Assembly: GCF_045679555.1 (NCBI RefSeq)
Contig: NC_092094.1
Coordinates: 35,170,430 to 35,234,429 of the forward strand
Direction of reading: 5' to 3'
Length of the DNA stretch: 64,000 nt
From: Salvelinus alpinus
Lineage: Eukaryota; Chordata; Actinopteri; Salmoniformes; Salmonidae
Shown here in pieces: positions 35,595 to 47,775 of this stretch (the stretch's first letter is position 1; each line of letters starts with the position of its first letter). Made by a program: the position numbers and the translations under genes. The notes below the pieces were generated by a model that was not told the DNA's origin, made no database searches, and saw only the letters and a program-made list of their open reading frames with translations.

Positions 35595-37125
35595 GAAGAT
35601 ATGAAGTCATAATCCATCTCCTGCTCTGATTAGAAGCCCTTGAGGGACATAACATTTATGAAGGAAGCAAATTAATTGGTTTCCAGGTGACGATACCCTA
35701 GAATACCAGACATAACAATATTACTGTATCTATGGAGAAAAAAATCTTACCTAAAAACCTTTCAGACACGTGCTGAAACGTCAGTGCACTAAGAATGAAT
35801 TCCTGCTGGAATTCCGTCATCTTTCTGAAAATGCTAGATTCTATTATGGGCTACATTAGATTTGTATTCCTGCCATGCAGGAATGTTAAGAGGTTGTCCA
35901 TCAGGGTTGCAGCAGTGTTATACAAAGCTGGGAGTTACTCAGTAAGTACTGACAACTGTTCACAAAGACAGGTACCGGTGATGGATTACTCTATCAATGT
36001 AATGGTCAATTACCCATTGAACAAAGCTTGAGAGAGGTAGCATTAAATCCATCGTTACATTGTTCAGACAGCTACACCTTTAAAAAAGATAATCATCTCC
36101 ATTCAAACTATCCAAAAGGCATTACATAAACTTTATGGAACACCACGGAGGGTAAAGTAAGGTAAATGGCCTGAATTACACCAGTCCTTACTGAAGATGT
36201 GCCTTCTTGGCAAATGTTTTTTTCCATTACCGACTTTATATTGCACCATTTATTATCCCAGCTTTTATCAGATGTTTTTATCAATTAATTACAATAGATT
36301 AACTGCGTTAACCCCAATGAAAATTACCCATGGAGAACCACTCCTTAAGTTCCAAATGCCCACTCAGACTATTTCCAAAAGTCTATCTATACCCTCCTTG
36401 TCTGACAAGGAAACAAAGCCCAATCTCACATGCGGAAAAACACAGGAATATGTTCAATGGAGTGATAGCCAGCACACAAACCTTATGTCAATGAGACTCT
36501 TATTGACATTAGAACAACGGCTAAATACTGACCAGGCACAATGCTGTGATTATACCAGCGTCTCGAGCTATGCAAACAGAGTGGAAATGGGAAAGAACTT
36601 CACAGCCCTGGTATCAGGCAGCACACACGGATGCAATCAGTTGGGTATCAGCAATCCGGAACACAATTTGTATGGCATTCACACTCATACTGTTTACTCT
36701 GAGTGGCAGGGATAAAAAAATGGGAACACTTTTCTTCTTTTTGGCTTTGTAAATAAATAGCATGGTCAAAGAGCTCATAGCTAGCTCCACATATGTTCCA
36801 AACACACGCACGCACTACATACATAAATGCACTCATGCACGCTCTCTCTCTCTGTCTCTGCTTGGGGCCACAAAACAACAACATTGTGAGGATGTGGTCT
36901 GGTGGAAAAGCCACATCACTCTCACTGCTGCCACTGAGGTTGTGGCCTTATCTCAGTGACATCAGCACGGGGGGACTTTTTATTGTTGTTGACTGTTCTA
37001 CTCTTAATGGGTTAATCCACTGGCTGAAAAGAATACCCAACTCTCTCTGGCTGTTCAGTTATTCTGTTATTTCAGGATGCCCTCTATGTAAGCCTATAAT
37101 ACCCTGTCCTTTCATCATGAATTAT
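35595..37125. other. Unassigned non-coding sequence
   Basis: No gene or repeat family was recognised. A plus-strand open frame of 172 codons (36197-36715) is the longest in this stretch, but it has no motif, no close relative I know and AT-rich codon use like the surroundings, so I treat it as chance. Confidence 0.5.
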
Positions 37126-37130
37126 GGGGA

Positions 37131-37303
37131 GGCAGGTAGCCTAGTGGTTAGAGCTGTTGGACTAGTAACCGAAAGATTGCAAGATCGAATCCCTGAGCTG
37201 ACAAGGCAAAAATCTGCCCCTGAACAAGGCAGTTAACCCCCTGTTCCTAGGCAATCATTTAAAATAAGAATTTGTTCTTAACTGACTTGCCTAGTTAAAA
37301 TAA
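37131..37303 (+). mobile_element. HpaI-type salmonid SINE
   Basis: The tRNA-related head GGTAGCCTAGTGGTTAGAGC with the B box-like GATCGAATCCC is followed by AGCTGACAAGGCAAAAATCT, CCCCTGAACAAGGCAGTTAA and the tail TTAACTGACTTGCCTAGTTA. This order is that of the HpaI SINE, known only from salmonids, and is the best single clue to the organism. RNA polymerase III would transcribe it. It has no flanking duplication that I can see clearly. Confidence 0.92.
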
Positions 37304-37305
37304 TG

Positions 37306-38749
37306 GACTGCATGTTAGGTCAGAGTGGGGAAAGTATTTCTTAAAGACTAGATATGTTGGGCAACCCTTTGCATACATCCAGTCCACCCTTTTTCTATTT
37401 GCTCATTACACAAGGCGTGAGGCTTTTACTTATGAAGTGGATATTTCCGTCAAGGTGACACATTGGCAAAGTAACAACTCAGAGTAGTGACAGATGGCTG
37501 AGTCACCGGATGTGTTTAATGCTCTCTCATTGGAAATAACCCCAATCCATTTCCTATATGCATATGATGCTCACATATTTTTATATTGATATACACGTCT
37601 TATAACATGACCCATACACACATATTTTATTATTTTTTCACATTACGTTACACCAGTGAATATTTCCACAAGGGCTTTAATTTCCTACTTCCTTTGTTAT
37701 ATGGATAATACCACAGTGCTTTCCAGGGGCTCATCCTCTCCTCTAACAGCCAGACCTAAAGCTGTGAACTGCCATCCATCCACCCCCTGAACACCTGTTG
37801 GAGAGACTAGCAGCTTCTCCATGGCATCTGATAAACAGGGACAAGCTGGAGGCTCTTGGACATGTTCCCTCTTTGGCCTTCACATCTGTGATTCCCCCAG
37901 CCTTCCCAAATCCCCTCGGCAGTTCAGAGATCTTTCTCAGCTGTTAGCATGCCCTCAGGCTGGGGCAGGCCTGCTATGCGCTCCAGCTGCAGGCTTTGCT
38001 ATGGTCTTGGGGCCCTACTGAAGGGCACTATTGTCCATTCATAGGGTTCACTGTGTGAGAGGTCAGATAAGGGGGAGCCTGAGCTGGGGCCTGGCAGGAA
38101 ATGAAGGTGGTGTGGGCCGTTTGGGCTTGAGTGTGCTCCTACACACTGAGTAAATGTGACCGAGCAGTAAGCACTCTAAAGACTAAACTATAATTAAATG
38201 ATAATACTCCATGTATTTGTATGCGTGAGAATGTGTGTTCATAATGTTGGTGTATTTGAACACTGTGAATTTACTGTACAAATATAAATATATAGGATTA
38301 CATAACTCAATTCAATGGAGATTTAAGTATCTAAATTGTAAATGAATTATAATAGTTGGTCATCATTCTTTCTTTAGTATAATGTGTCTCCCCTCTCCAC
38401 TGTGTGTATGTGTGGGGGAGTTAAGATACATGGCATGGCAGGGGAAAGAAAGCGCCTAGCAGATGTGCAGATAAATCTTCATTTCTCACCCAGTTAAGCA
38501 ATTCAGCAGGCGCGGGATGGAGCTCTCGCTCCTAGCCAAAGGCACCTTGCAGGAGCCAGAGAAACTGCATAACAAATTGGAGAACAAACAGTCACACAGG
38601 GTCACCCACATGATCCTTTATCTACAAAGCCAAGGAGCGCAGGAGGTGGCGTGGCTTTGCCCAACAATAGGCAATAACACACATGTTGTGACAATACTCC
38701 TCTGACACTGTTTAAAATTACATTCTCATATAAAATCACCCACTTTTAG
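37306..38749. other. Unassigned non-coding sequence
   Basis: No gene or repeat was recognised. The open frame at 37821-38021 has no supporting motif. Confidence 0.5.
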
Positions 38750-39300
38750 AGACTTACAAGTCTTGATAAGTTCAACACCACAGAACCGCTGAAAAACATC
38801 CCTGCAGCATGATGCTGCCACCACCATGCTTTAGAGATGGTTGTCCTTCTGGAATCTTCTCCAATCTCCACAGAGGAACTCTGGAGCTCTGTCAGAGTGA
38901 CCATCACGTTCTTGGTCACTTCCCTGACCAAGGCCCTTCTCCCCCGATTGCTCATTTTAGCCAGGCGGCCAGCTCTAGGAAGAGTTTTGGCAAATTCCAA
39001 ATTTCTTCCATTTAAGAATGATGGAGGCCATTGTGTTCTTGGGGACCTTCAATGCTGCAGAAATGTTTTGGTACCTTTCCCCAGATCTGTGCCTCAACAA
39101 AATCCTGTCTCGGATCTCTACGGACAATTCCTTCGACCTTATGAGTTGGTTTTTGCTCTGACATGAACTGTCAACTGTGGGACCTCATATAGACAGGTGT
39201 GTGCCCTTCCAAATCATGTCCAATCAATTTACCACATGTGGACTCCAATCAAGTTGTCGAAACATCTCAAGGATGATCAATATCAACAGGATGCACCGGA
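38750..39300 (-). pseudogene. Internally deleted Tc1-like transposase remnant
   Basis: Minus-strand traces of the N-terminal, DNA-binding half: ILKWKKF-like sequence near 39015, then TLPRAGRLAKMSNRGRRAL and REVTKNVMVTLTELQ (about 38985-38890), a linker typical of salmonid Tc1 transposases. At about 38835 the sequence jumps to the CATGGTGGTGGCAGCAT block that normally lies several hundred bp downstream, so a large internal deletion removed the region with the first catalytic Asp. Element ends are not clear to me. Confidence 0.75.
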
Positions 39301-40360
39301 GCTCAATTTCGAGTCTCATAGCAAAAGGTAATTTTGACACTAAGAAGATACTATTGGAAAAAGCAACAATCATACCAAAATATGAACTTAATTATTATCA
39401 AAACATCATTAGACATGTAAATAGTGTTATCTGAAATAAAAAATACCCAAAACAGACTGTTAATTTAGCAAATACCTTTTTTGCATTTTCTTATGTAATG
39501 TGCAGATTTTTTCCAAAGTACAATCCACATTAGTACTAAAAAGATGATTTGCCATCATTTGATTGTAGTATCATTTAATTTTTAGAATTTGAAATTAAAT
39601 AGTAATTTTGTCATATGTATGTGGTAAAAATGACTGGATAACATCAGAATATGAAAGTTATTGCAAAGAACACAATAGCATTTTTTCATTAGTTTGTGTT
39701 ACTGTAGGCTATTTGTTGCCTCGTGCACACGTGGACCGCATGGAACACTGGTAATATTTAGAAATGGAGCTTATATCTTCAGTTTTGAGAGCGATTTGCC
39801 AATGGTAAGGGTTTTGGAAACCTATGGACCTGCTCTTTTTTTCACTACATAGACATCAAAGCATCTTACCTGTATGTCTTCTAAAAACTGTTTATAACAC
39901 ATTCTGTTTGTGATATCGAAATTATTCTTACAACATACCTGTGTTAAGTATACTTATTTAGGAAAAGTCAAGGACGGAGGGGGGCATGACTTTAAAAATG
40001 GCAGAGATATTTGCATTTTTCTATTAATATTGACTCAAAATGACTCACTCAGGTGATCTAGTGTTAAAGGGACAATACATCAACATTTTAAATATACTTA
40101 ATATTATCGGCAAAATGTGATTCATCTATTGATCCTGAGAGACACTGATGAAAAATATGGCTTACTTTTCTTTATATACTTACCCCCAGAGCCAGCATCG
40201 CTGTTAGTGAAACAATGGGAGAGGTAAGGCCTGTGGCAGGATGCGTCAAATACAGTAGCATGCCCAAATTCTCAAATTCACTTACAGCCAATACAAGTTG
40301 CACATACTGTATATAATATTGCAGGGTAATATAGGAATTCTGTTATTTATATAACATTTT
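39301..40360. other. Unassigned AT-rich sequence
   Basis: The first part may be the outer end of the Tc1 remnant, but I cannot find its terminal repeat. No gene was recognised. Confidence 0.45.
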
Positions 40361-40975
40361 CCGTAGAATAACTATTTTTCTAAGAATTAACACAAATAGA
40401 GCACTCAGAGGGAACCGGTTTCTGTATTATAGTTCTACCAAGTATTCATACCACTGACATACTTTTATGAGCTGTTTTGACTGCAACTAAGCATGTATGT
40501 ATAACCATAGGTGAGTACATAAGGTGCTCAATCTCCGCAGGTGATCTGTCTTTCAGGTAAGATCACTCCAACAGATCCCCCCTCCACCCTCTGAGGATAT
40601 TTATAACTTAATATTATGTCTCTAGAGAAACCTGGATTCAAATAGACTTTTTAGATTTGCTGTAGAATAACTACTTTTGGAGAATACACACCAATACAGC
40701 TATGTGTAGATTCAGAGTGTATCTGAGTTCTGTATTGCAGTGCTATCAAGTATTTATACCATTTGTAGTTTTGTATATGCTAATGTTGGTTTTGGACACA
40801 GTCATACAATACGTGTTAGAAGAGTACAATATTAGGCAAGTAAATGGGGAGCTATATCTCTGTAGATGATCTGTCTATCTGCTCAAATTCACTGATACAG
40901 CTCCCCATCCACCCTCTGGTGGTATGGATAACTTGTTTTTATGTCTCCAGAGAAACCTAGATTCAAATAAAGGTC
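40361..40975. repeat. Degenerate tandem duplication, period about 300 bp
   Basis: GTAGAATAACTA occurs at 40363 and 40662. Both copies then show CAAGTATT(C/T)ATACCA, GATGATCTGTCT-like, CCACCCTCTG and AGAGAAACCT(G/A)GATTCAAATA blocks in the same order. The copies have diverged by many substitutions and small indels. I cannot assign it to a family. Confidence 0.8.
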
Positions 40976-42191
40976 CCATCTAACAAATGACTATAGGTGG
41001 AAATAGGTGTTTTTGTTTTGGGTAAAAATGTTGATAAAGAAACACTAAACAATGATTATGATGTATTTAAAAAAAAAGTTGATTGACAAAGTCATGACAA
41101 ATTTGAAGAATTTAATAAACCACATTTGGGCTATGATCAAAAATATGCCTCTGGGGTTAAAATGACCCATCGGTAGTTTGAAGGTAAAGTTTAATTCCCT
41201 GAAATTCAACACATTTTGCCATTACATAGTCACTCTCACTCAGATGTCATATGAACACAGCATAACAAAATCAACAGGGGTCTCCTGGAGGTCAGGGCCC
41301 CCGGGCACGTGCTCTTCGTGCCTGGTCGGTAATTCAGCCATTACTACAAGTTTAGATAGCTGGCTAGACAAACTTACCAATTTTAGCTGACATGGCTAAT
41401 TGACTGACTGTCAATGACTGACATAACAAGAGGAAAACCTCTGATGCACAACCAAATTTCGAAATTGCACCTTCTGTATTCTACTATTCTAACTCTCAAC
41501 AGTAAATTGAGACCCTAACTGAGTTCTGAAAAAAAAAGGATACCATAAAACATAAATTCATAACCCAGGCATTTATTTGCTTAAAATCACTGAACACAAA
41601 AGGCACTTATTAGATACAGGCTTCTATTTGAGCCTAGTGTCTATTTCCATAATGCGCACAGCTTTTGCTCCTTTGCATAGTTAATTGTTTAATTCCAGCA
41701 TTCATTTCCAGCATTGTAATCAATTTCTTCATTTCCTGCACTAATGTGTTATCATTTTCACGTTTATTTTTTCTTAGCATGCCTCTATTCCCGAAAGAAA
41801 TTACATCCTTGACAGACAAATTCTTCTCCTCTTTGACTATGCATTTTCAGCAGTTCTTACTTTTGCCACCAGAGGGCAATCTCCCGATTTCTGGGGGTCT
41901 GTACTGTTTTGTTTTACTGTTTTTGACAGTTAACTTGCATAAGGGGGCAGTTGAAATTGGTGAGGTGGCACAATTTTGGGGTCTCCTTGCATTGGAATTA
42001 TATGAATTCTACTTATATCACTCCATACCAAATAAACATAAAGTTCAAATGCCGTGACTCCGAGACCAAAAATGTCAGAAAAACACTTGTTCTTAACTTA
42101 CTGTGTTCTGGGGATAAGAGAAGTTGGGGTGAAGTTACCAGGGCTGGTCATAAAGATGGCAAACTTCCTAACTTAAAAAGGTGGTTGTTGG
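40976..42191. other. Unassigned non-coding sequence
   Basis: No gene or repeat was recognised. Open frames at 41665-42057 and 41951-42247 overlap each other and have no known motif; the second runs into an LTR. Confidence 0.5.
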
Positions 42192-42196
42192 GCAAG

Positions 42197-42571
42197 TGTA
42201 ACGGCTTTCGTCGGTGGAAGGAGAGGACCAAAGCGCAGCGTGGTTAGTGTTCATCTTAATTTAATAATAAATCAAAAAACAGAACCCTTCAAATACAAAA
42301 CAACAAAAGTGAAAACCGAAACAGTTCTATCTGGTGCAGACACACAAAGACTGAAGACAATCACCCACAAAACCCAACAGAAAACAGGCTACCTAAATAT
42401 GGTTCCCAATCAGGGACAACGTTTGACAGCTGCCTCTGATTGAGAACCATATCAGGCCAAACACAGAAATAGAAAATCATAGAAAAACTAACATAGACAA
42501 CCCACCCAACTCACGCCCTGACCATACTAAAACAAAAGACAAAACAAAGGAACTAAGGTCAGAACGTGACA
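42197..42571 (-). repeat. Solo LTR, 5-bp target duplication GCAAG
   Basis: The segment begins TGTAACGGCTTTCG, ends CAGAACGTGACA, and is flanked by GCAAG at 42192-42196 and 42572-42576. It aligns in order with the LTR at 54659-55026 on the opposite strand. The shared hairpin lies near 42401-42450. Confidence 0.93.
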
Positions 42572-42910
42572 GCAAGTGGTTTTTGGACACACACACACAA
42601 AACAAATCCAAGTCTACAATATTGTTAGTTTACCTATGATTTATTTTTAATTAATGTTTTTATTGTACATCATTATATTATTAAAAAAATTGTAATGAAA
42701 AGCAAAGTAAATGTATTATTTATTATGTTCTGACACGTCTGCAGAAATGTTGCCATTTGTTTATGTGTTTTGTTTGGTAAATTGTTTTGTAAATATTAAT
42801 TCACATTTGTGGTGCTACTAAATAAATAATTCATTATTTAAATCGATATTGTCAATATTGTAATTATTATCATTCAAATATTTTTTGCTAATGGGGGAGG
42901 GTGGACAGAG

Positions 42911-43075
42911 AGTAAAAAAAATTAACCCCAAAAGGTTATTCGAGGAACCATTATAAGGGGTTCTTCAAATAACATTTTACAAGGGTTCTTCGAAGAACAT
43001 ATAGGGGTTCCCCCACAGTTTCAATTTGAAGAACCCCTAAGGGATACTCCAGGAACCTTTTCTTTTTAGAGTGTA
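42911..43075. mobile_element. Small palindromic MITE with GGTTCTTC motifs
   Basis: The left part CCAAAAGGTTATTCGAGGAAC is matched in inverted form by CTCCAGGAACCTTTTCTTTT on the right. The middle holds several GGGGTTCTTC and GAAGAACC units. Similar units are scattered in many fish genomes. No clear target duplication was seen. Confidence 0.65.
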
Positions 43076-43163
43076 TATACAGTATGGAGACTGTTTAGTG
43101 ACAAAAATAAGAGGTTAAATACATGTAAAAAATATATATCTTTCTTATAAATCTCTCAGATAT

Positions 43164-46005
43164 AAATCAAATCAAATTTTATGTCACATGCGCAGAATAC
43201 AACAAGCCCTTAACCAACAGTGCAGTTCAAGAAGAAGAAAATATTTACCAAATAGACTAAAATAAAAATTTATATTTATATTTATAAAAGTAACACAATA
43301 AGAATAACAATAACGAGGTTATATACAGGGGGCACCGGTACCGAGTCAGTGTGCGGGGAAACAGGCTAGTTGAGGTAATCTGTACATGTAGGTGGGGGCG
43401 AAGTGACTATAGGTAACAAACAAACAGCGAGTGTACAAAAGGGAGGGGGTGGTCAATGTAAATTGTCCGGTGGCGATTTTATGAAATGTTCAGCTGTCTT
43501 ATGGCTTGGGGGTAGAAGCTGTTGAGGAGCCTTTTGGTCCTAAACTTGACGCTCCGGTACCGCTTGCTGTGCGGTAGCAGAGAAAACAGTCTATAACTTG
43601 GGTGACTGGAGTCTCTGACAATTTTATGGGCTTTCCACTGACACCGCCTATTATACAGGTGCTGGATGGCAAGAAGCTTGGCCCCAGTGATGTATTGGGC
43701 TGTTCGCACTACCCTGTGTAGCGCCTTGTGGTCAGATGCCGAGCAGTTGCCATACCAGTCGGTGATACAACCGGTCAGGATGCTCTCGATGGTGCATCTG
43801 TAGAATCTTTTGAGGATCTGGGGACCCATGCCAAATCTTTTCAGTCTCCTGAGGGGGAAAAGGTTTTGTCATGCGCTCTTCATGGACCATGATGGACCAT
43901 GATAGTTCATTGGTGATGTGGACACCAAGGAACTTGAAACTCTCGACCCACTCCACTACAGCCCAGTCAATGTTAATGGGGGCCTGTTCGGCCTGCTTTT
44001 TCCTTTAGGCCACGATCAACTCCTTTGTCTTGCTCACATTGAGGGAGAGGTTGTTGTGGGCAGTGTGGAGTGCGATTGAGATTGCGTCATCTGTGGATCT
44101 GTTGGGGTGGTATGCGAATTGGAGTGGGTTTAGGGTGTCCAGGGGGATGCTGTTGATGTGAGCCATGACCAGCCTTTCAAAGCACTTCATGGCTACCGAC
44201 GTGAGTGCCACGGGGCGGTAATCATTTAGGCAGGTTACTTTAGTACCTGTGCCCAAGGAAGCAATGGTGGTCTGCTTGAAACATGTAGGTATTACAGACT
44301 CGGTCAGGGAGAGGTTGAAAATGTCAGTGAAGAGACTTGACAGTTGGTCCGCGCATGCTTTGAGTACACGTCCTGGTAATCCGTCTGGCCCAGCGGCTTT
44401 GTGAATGTTGACCTGGTTGAAGGTTTTGTTCACATCGGCTACCGAGAGCGTGATCACAGTCATCTTGAACAGCTGGTGCTCTCGTGCATGCTTCAGTGTT
44501 GGTTGCCTCGAAGGGAGCATAAAAGGCATTTAGCTCACCCGGTAGGCTCGCGTCACTGAGGATCTCGCGTCTGGGTTTCCCTTTGTAGTCCATAATAGTT
44601 TTCAAGCCCTGCCACATCCGACGAGCGTCAGAGCCGGTGTAGTAGGATTAAATCTTAATCCTGTATTGACGCTTTGCTTGTTTGATGGTTCGTCTGAGGG
44701 CATAGCGGGATTTCTTATAAGCGTCCGGATTAGTCTCCCGCTCCTTGAAAGCGGCAGCTCTAGCCTTTAGCGCGATGCGGATGTTGCCTGTAATCCATGG
44801 CTTCTGGTTGGGATTTGTACGTACAGTCACTGTGGGGACGACATCATCGATGCACTTGTTGATGAAGCCGATGACTGAGGTCGTGTATTCCTCAATGCCA
44901 TTGGCTGAATCCCGGGAAACATATTCTAGTCTGTGCTAGCAAAACAGTCCTGTAGTGTAGCATCCTCGTCATCTGACCACTTCCGTATTGAGCGAGTAAC
45001 TGGTACTTCTTGCTTTAGTTTTTGCTTGTAAGCAGAAGGATAGAACTATGGTCAGATTTGCCAAATGGAGGGCGGGGGAGAGCTTTGTATGCATCTCTGT
45101 GTGTGGAGTAAAGATGGTCTCTGATTTTTTTCCCCCTGGTTGCACATGTGACATGCTGGTAAAAATTTGGTAAAACTGATTTAAGTTTCCCCGGCCACTA
45201 GGAGCGCTGCTTCTGGGTGAGCATTTTCTTTTTTGCTTTTGGCCTTATAGAGTTGGTTGAGAGCGGTCTTAGTGCCAGCTTCGTTTTGTGGTCGTAAATA
45301 GATGGCTACGAATTAAACAGACGAGAACTCTCTCTGTAGATAGTGCGGTCCACAGCTTATTATAAGGTACTCTACCTCAGGCGAGCAATACCTCGAGACT
45401 TCTTTAATATTAGACATCGCGCACCAGCTGTTATTGACAAAAAGACACACACCTCCACCCCTCATCTTACCAGAGGTAGCATATCTGTTCTGCCAGTGCA
45501 TGGAAAATCCTGCTAGGTCTATATTGCCCGTATCTTCGTTCAGCCACGTCTTGGTGAAACATAAGATGTTACAGTTTTTAATGTCCCGTTGGTAAGATTA
45601 TCTTAATCATAGGTCATCCATTTTATTGTCCAATGATTGAATGTTAGCGAGAAGAATGGAAGGCAGTGGGAGTTTACTTGCTCGCCTCTGGATTTTCAGA
45701 AGGATGCCCGATCTGCGGCCCCTTTTCCGGCGTCTTTTCTTCACACAAAAGTCGTGGATCTGTGCCTGTTGCAGTGAAAGCAAGGATATCATTCCTCGTT
45801 AAAGGAAAAAGTATCTTCCAGTCCGGGGTGAGTAATCGCTTTTCTGATGTCCAGAAGTTATTTTCAGTCATAAGAGACGGTAGCAGCAACATTATGTACA
45901 CAATAAGTTTAAAAATAAGTTACACAAAACGAAAAAAAAATAACAAAATAGCACAATTGGTTGGGAGAATGTAAAATGTCAGCCATGTTCTTCGGCACCA
46001 TCTTT
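43164..46005 (-). mobile_element. L2-like LINE, internally deleted
   Basis: On the minus strand it runs from a leader near 46005 (AAGATGGTGCCGAAGAACAT), through an endonuclease and reverse transcriptase, to the 3' tail AAATTTGATTTGATTTA near 43164. It is a different family from the LINE at 20491-25596: protein blocks and tail differ. The same 3' end is found, in part, at 54460-55243 and 57535-58131. Confidence 0.87.
43479..45901 (-). pseudogene. L2-like LINE protein, reverse transcriptase core deleted
   Basis: The N-terminus is basic (KKRRRKRGRRSG, near 45740), followed by the endonuclease start LLANIQSLDNKMDDL (near 45650). The reverse transcriptase fingers appear as [20 protein letters not shown] (near 44405-44345) and [20 protein letters not shown] (near 44225-44165). 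At about 44080 the sequence jumps from STDDAISIALHTAH directly to NNLSLNVSKTKELIV, so the palm with the catalytic Asp pair is lost. The C-terminus has the VVRTAQYITGAKLLAIQHLY and KRLLNSFYPQAIRQLN blocks (43740-43490). Frameshifts are also present. Confidence 0.88.
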
Positions 46006-46603
46006 AGTATAGGATAGACACTTAAGAACAAACTTCTTTTATATCGTTTTTTTGGGGGGGACTATCTGTTGTTCCATGTAGTGAATCTGTTATTCAATGC
46101 GTTTGTATGTGCTAATAGCAGTAAGGCACAAATAACTTTTTCATCAACATATGTTTTTCTTCTTTTTGATACTTAAATGCCATTTGGATTAATCAAGTTT
46201 TCCTCAGGTGTAGCATGCTTCCTCTGACTGAACACGTTTGTCAAAGTGGAAAATGAGTTATTGCATGTAGCTGAGGACACATGAGCCCTATGATTACATT
46301 TTTTATATTGTGTGACCTGTATGTGGCGTTGTGGTGTATGGTGCTAAACACTTTAGCAAGTTCCTTGTCTTTTCGGAGAGTATGTTCCATCATAGACAGA
46401 AAAAGTCCACTGACCCCCTCCCCTCAACTCTATCACATGCAATGTCCCCCTCAGTAGCTGCTGGTTTGAAACATGCAACTCAATGATGTCCACAATCGTG
46501 ACAAATACATATGATTTCTTGCCAGCTGCCGCCCAATGTTCCCATAGCACTTTGAACTTGTTTTTCCAACCACAGTGCAGTACATTTCAATTGTAATTTT
46601 TCT
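46006..46603. other. Unassigned non-coding sequence
   Basis: Nothing was recognised between the two LINE copies. Confidence 0.5.
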
Positions 46604-47672
46604 ATTTATTTCACCTTCATTTAACCCGATAGGCCAGTTGAGAACAAGTTCTCATTTCCAACTGCGACCTGGCCAAGATAAAGCAAAGCAATGCGACAAA
46701 AACAACAATGCAGAGCTACACATGGCATAAACAAACGTACAGTCAATAACACAATATAAAAATCTAAATACAGTGTGTGCAAATGTAGTAAGATTAGGGA
46801 GGTAAGGCAATAAATAGGCCGTAGCGGCGAAATAATTACTATTTAGCATTAACACTGGAGTGATAGATGTGCAGATGATGATGTGCAAGTAGAGATACTG
46901 GGATGCAAAAGGGCAAAAATAAATAACAATAAGGGGATGAGGTAGTTGGGTGGGCTATTTACAGATGGGCTGTGTACAGGTGCTGTAAGCTGCTCTGACA
47001 GCTGATGCTTAAAGTTAGTAAGGGAGATGTAAGTCTCCAGCTTCAGTGATTTTTGCAATTCGTTCCAGTCATTGGCAGCAGAGAACTGGAAGGAAAGGTG
47101 GCCAAAGGAGGTGTTGGTTTTGGGGATGACCAGTGAAATATACCTGCTGGAGCGCCTGCTACGGCTGGGTGCTGCTATGGTGGCCAGTGAGCTGAGATAA
47201 GGCAGGGCTTTACCTAGCAAAGACTTATAGATGACCTGGAGCCAGTGGGTTTGGCGACGAATATGAAGCAATGGCAAGCCAACGAGAGCATACAGGTCAC
47301 AGTGGTGGTTACTATATGGGTCTTTGGTTATAAAACGGATGGCACTGTGATAGACTACATCCAATTTACTGAGTAGAGTGTTGGAGGTTATTTGTAAATG
47401 CCATCGCCGAAGTCAAGGATCGGTAGTATAGTCAGTTTTTTGAGGGTATGTTTAGCAGCGTGAGTGAAGGAGGCTTTGTTGCGAAATAGGAAGCCGATTT
47501 AATTTTGGATTGTAGATGTTTAATGTGAGTCTGGAAGGAGAGTTTACAGTCTAATCAGACACTTAGGTATTTGTAGTTGTACAAATATTCTGAGTCAGAA
47601 CCATCCAGAGTAGTGACGCTAGTCGGGCGGGCAGGTGTGGGCAGCGGTTGAAGAGCATGCATTTAGTTTTAA
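46604..47672 (-). mobile_element. 5'-truncated LINE fragment (same family as 20491-25596)
   Basis: It covers the 3' untranslated region (TTTATTTCACCTTCATTTAA) and the C-terminal protein region, with an open frame at 46849-47364 containing LPLLHIRRQTHWLQVIYKSL and FQFSAANDWNELQKSLKL. It ends in the region encoding the sequence just after YADD, at GCATTTAGTTTTAATAAAT. Frames are broken near 47370-47500. Confidence 0.9.
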
Positions 47673-47693
47673 TAAATATCAGAGTCTGCATCT

Positions 47694-47770
47694 GGGTCAA
47701 ATCAAATCAAATGTTATTGGTCACATACACATGGTTAGCAGATGTTAATGTGAGTGTAGCGAAATGCTTG
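47694..47770 (-). mobile_element. L2-like LINE 3' tail fragment
   Basis: It starts CAAATCAAATCAAATG and continues TTATTGGTCACATACACATG, GTTAGCAGATGTTAATG and TAGCGAAATGCTTG. It directly abuts the TTF-finger remnant that follows. Confidence 0.85.
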
Positions 47771-47775
47771 TAAAG

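Noticed and set aside
36197..36715. Open frame of 172 codons on the plus strand
   Set aside because: No motif, no splice context and composition like the surroundings; a chance frame in a 64 kb window is expected to reach this length now and then.
38750..39000. A complete small transposase
   Set aside because: It lacks all catalytic residues and shows a clear internal deletion junction.
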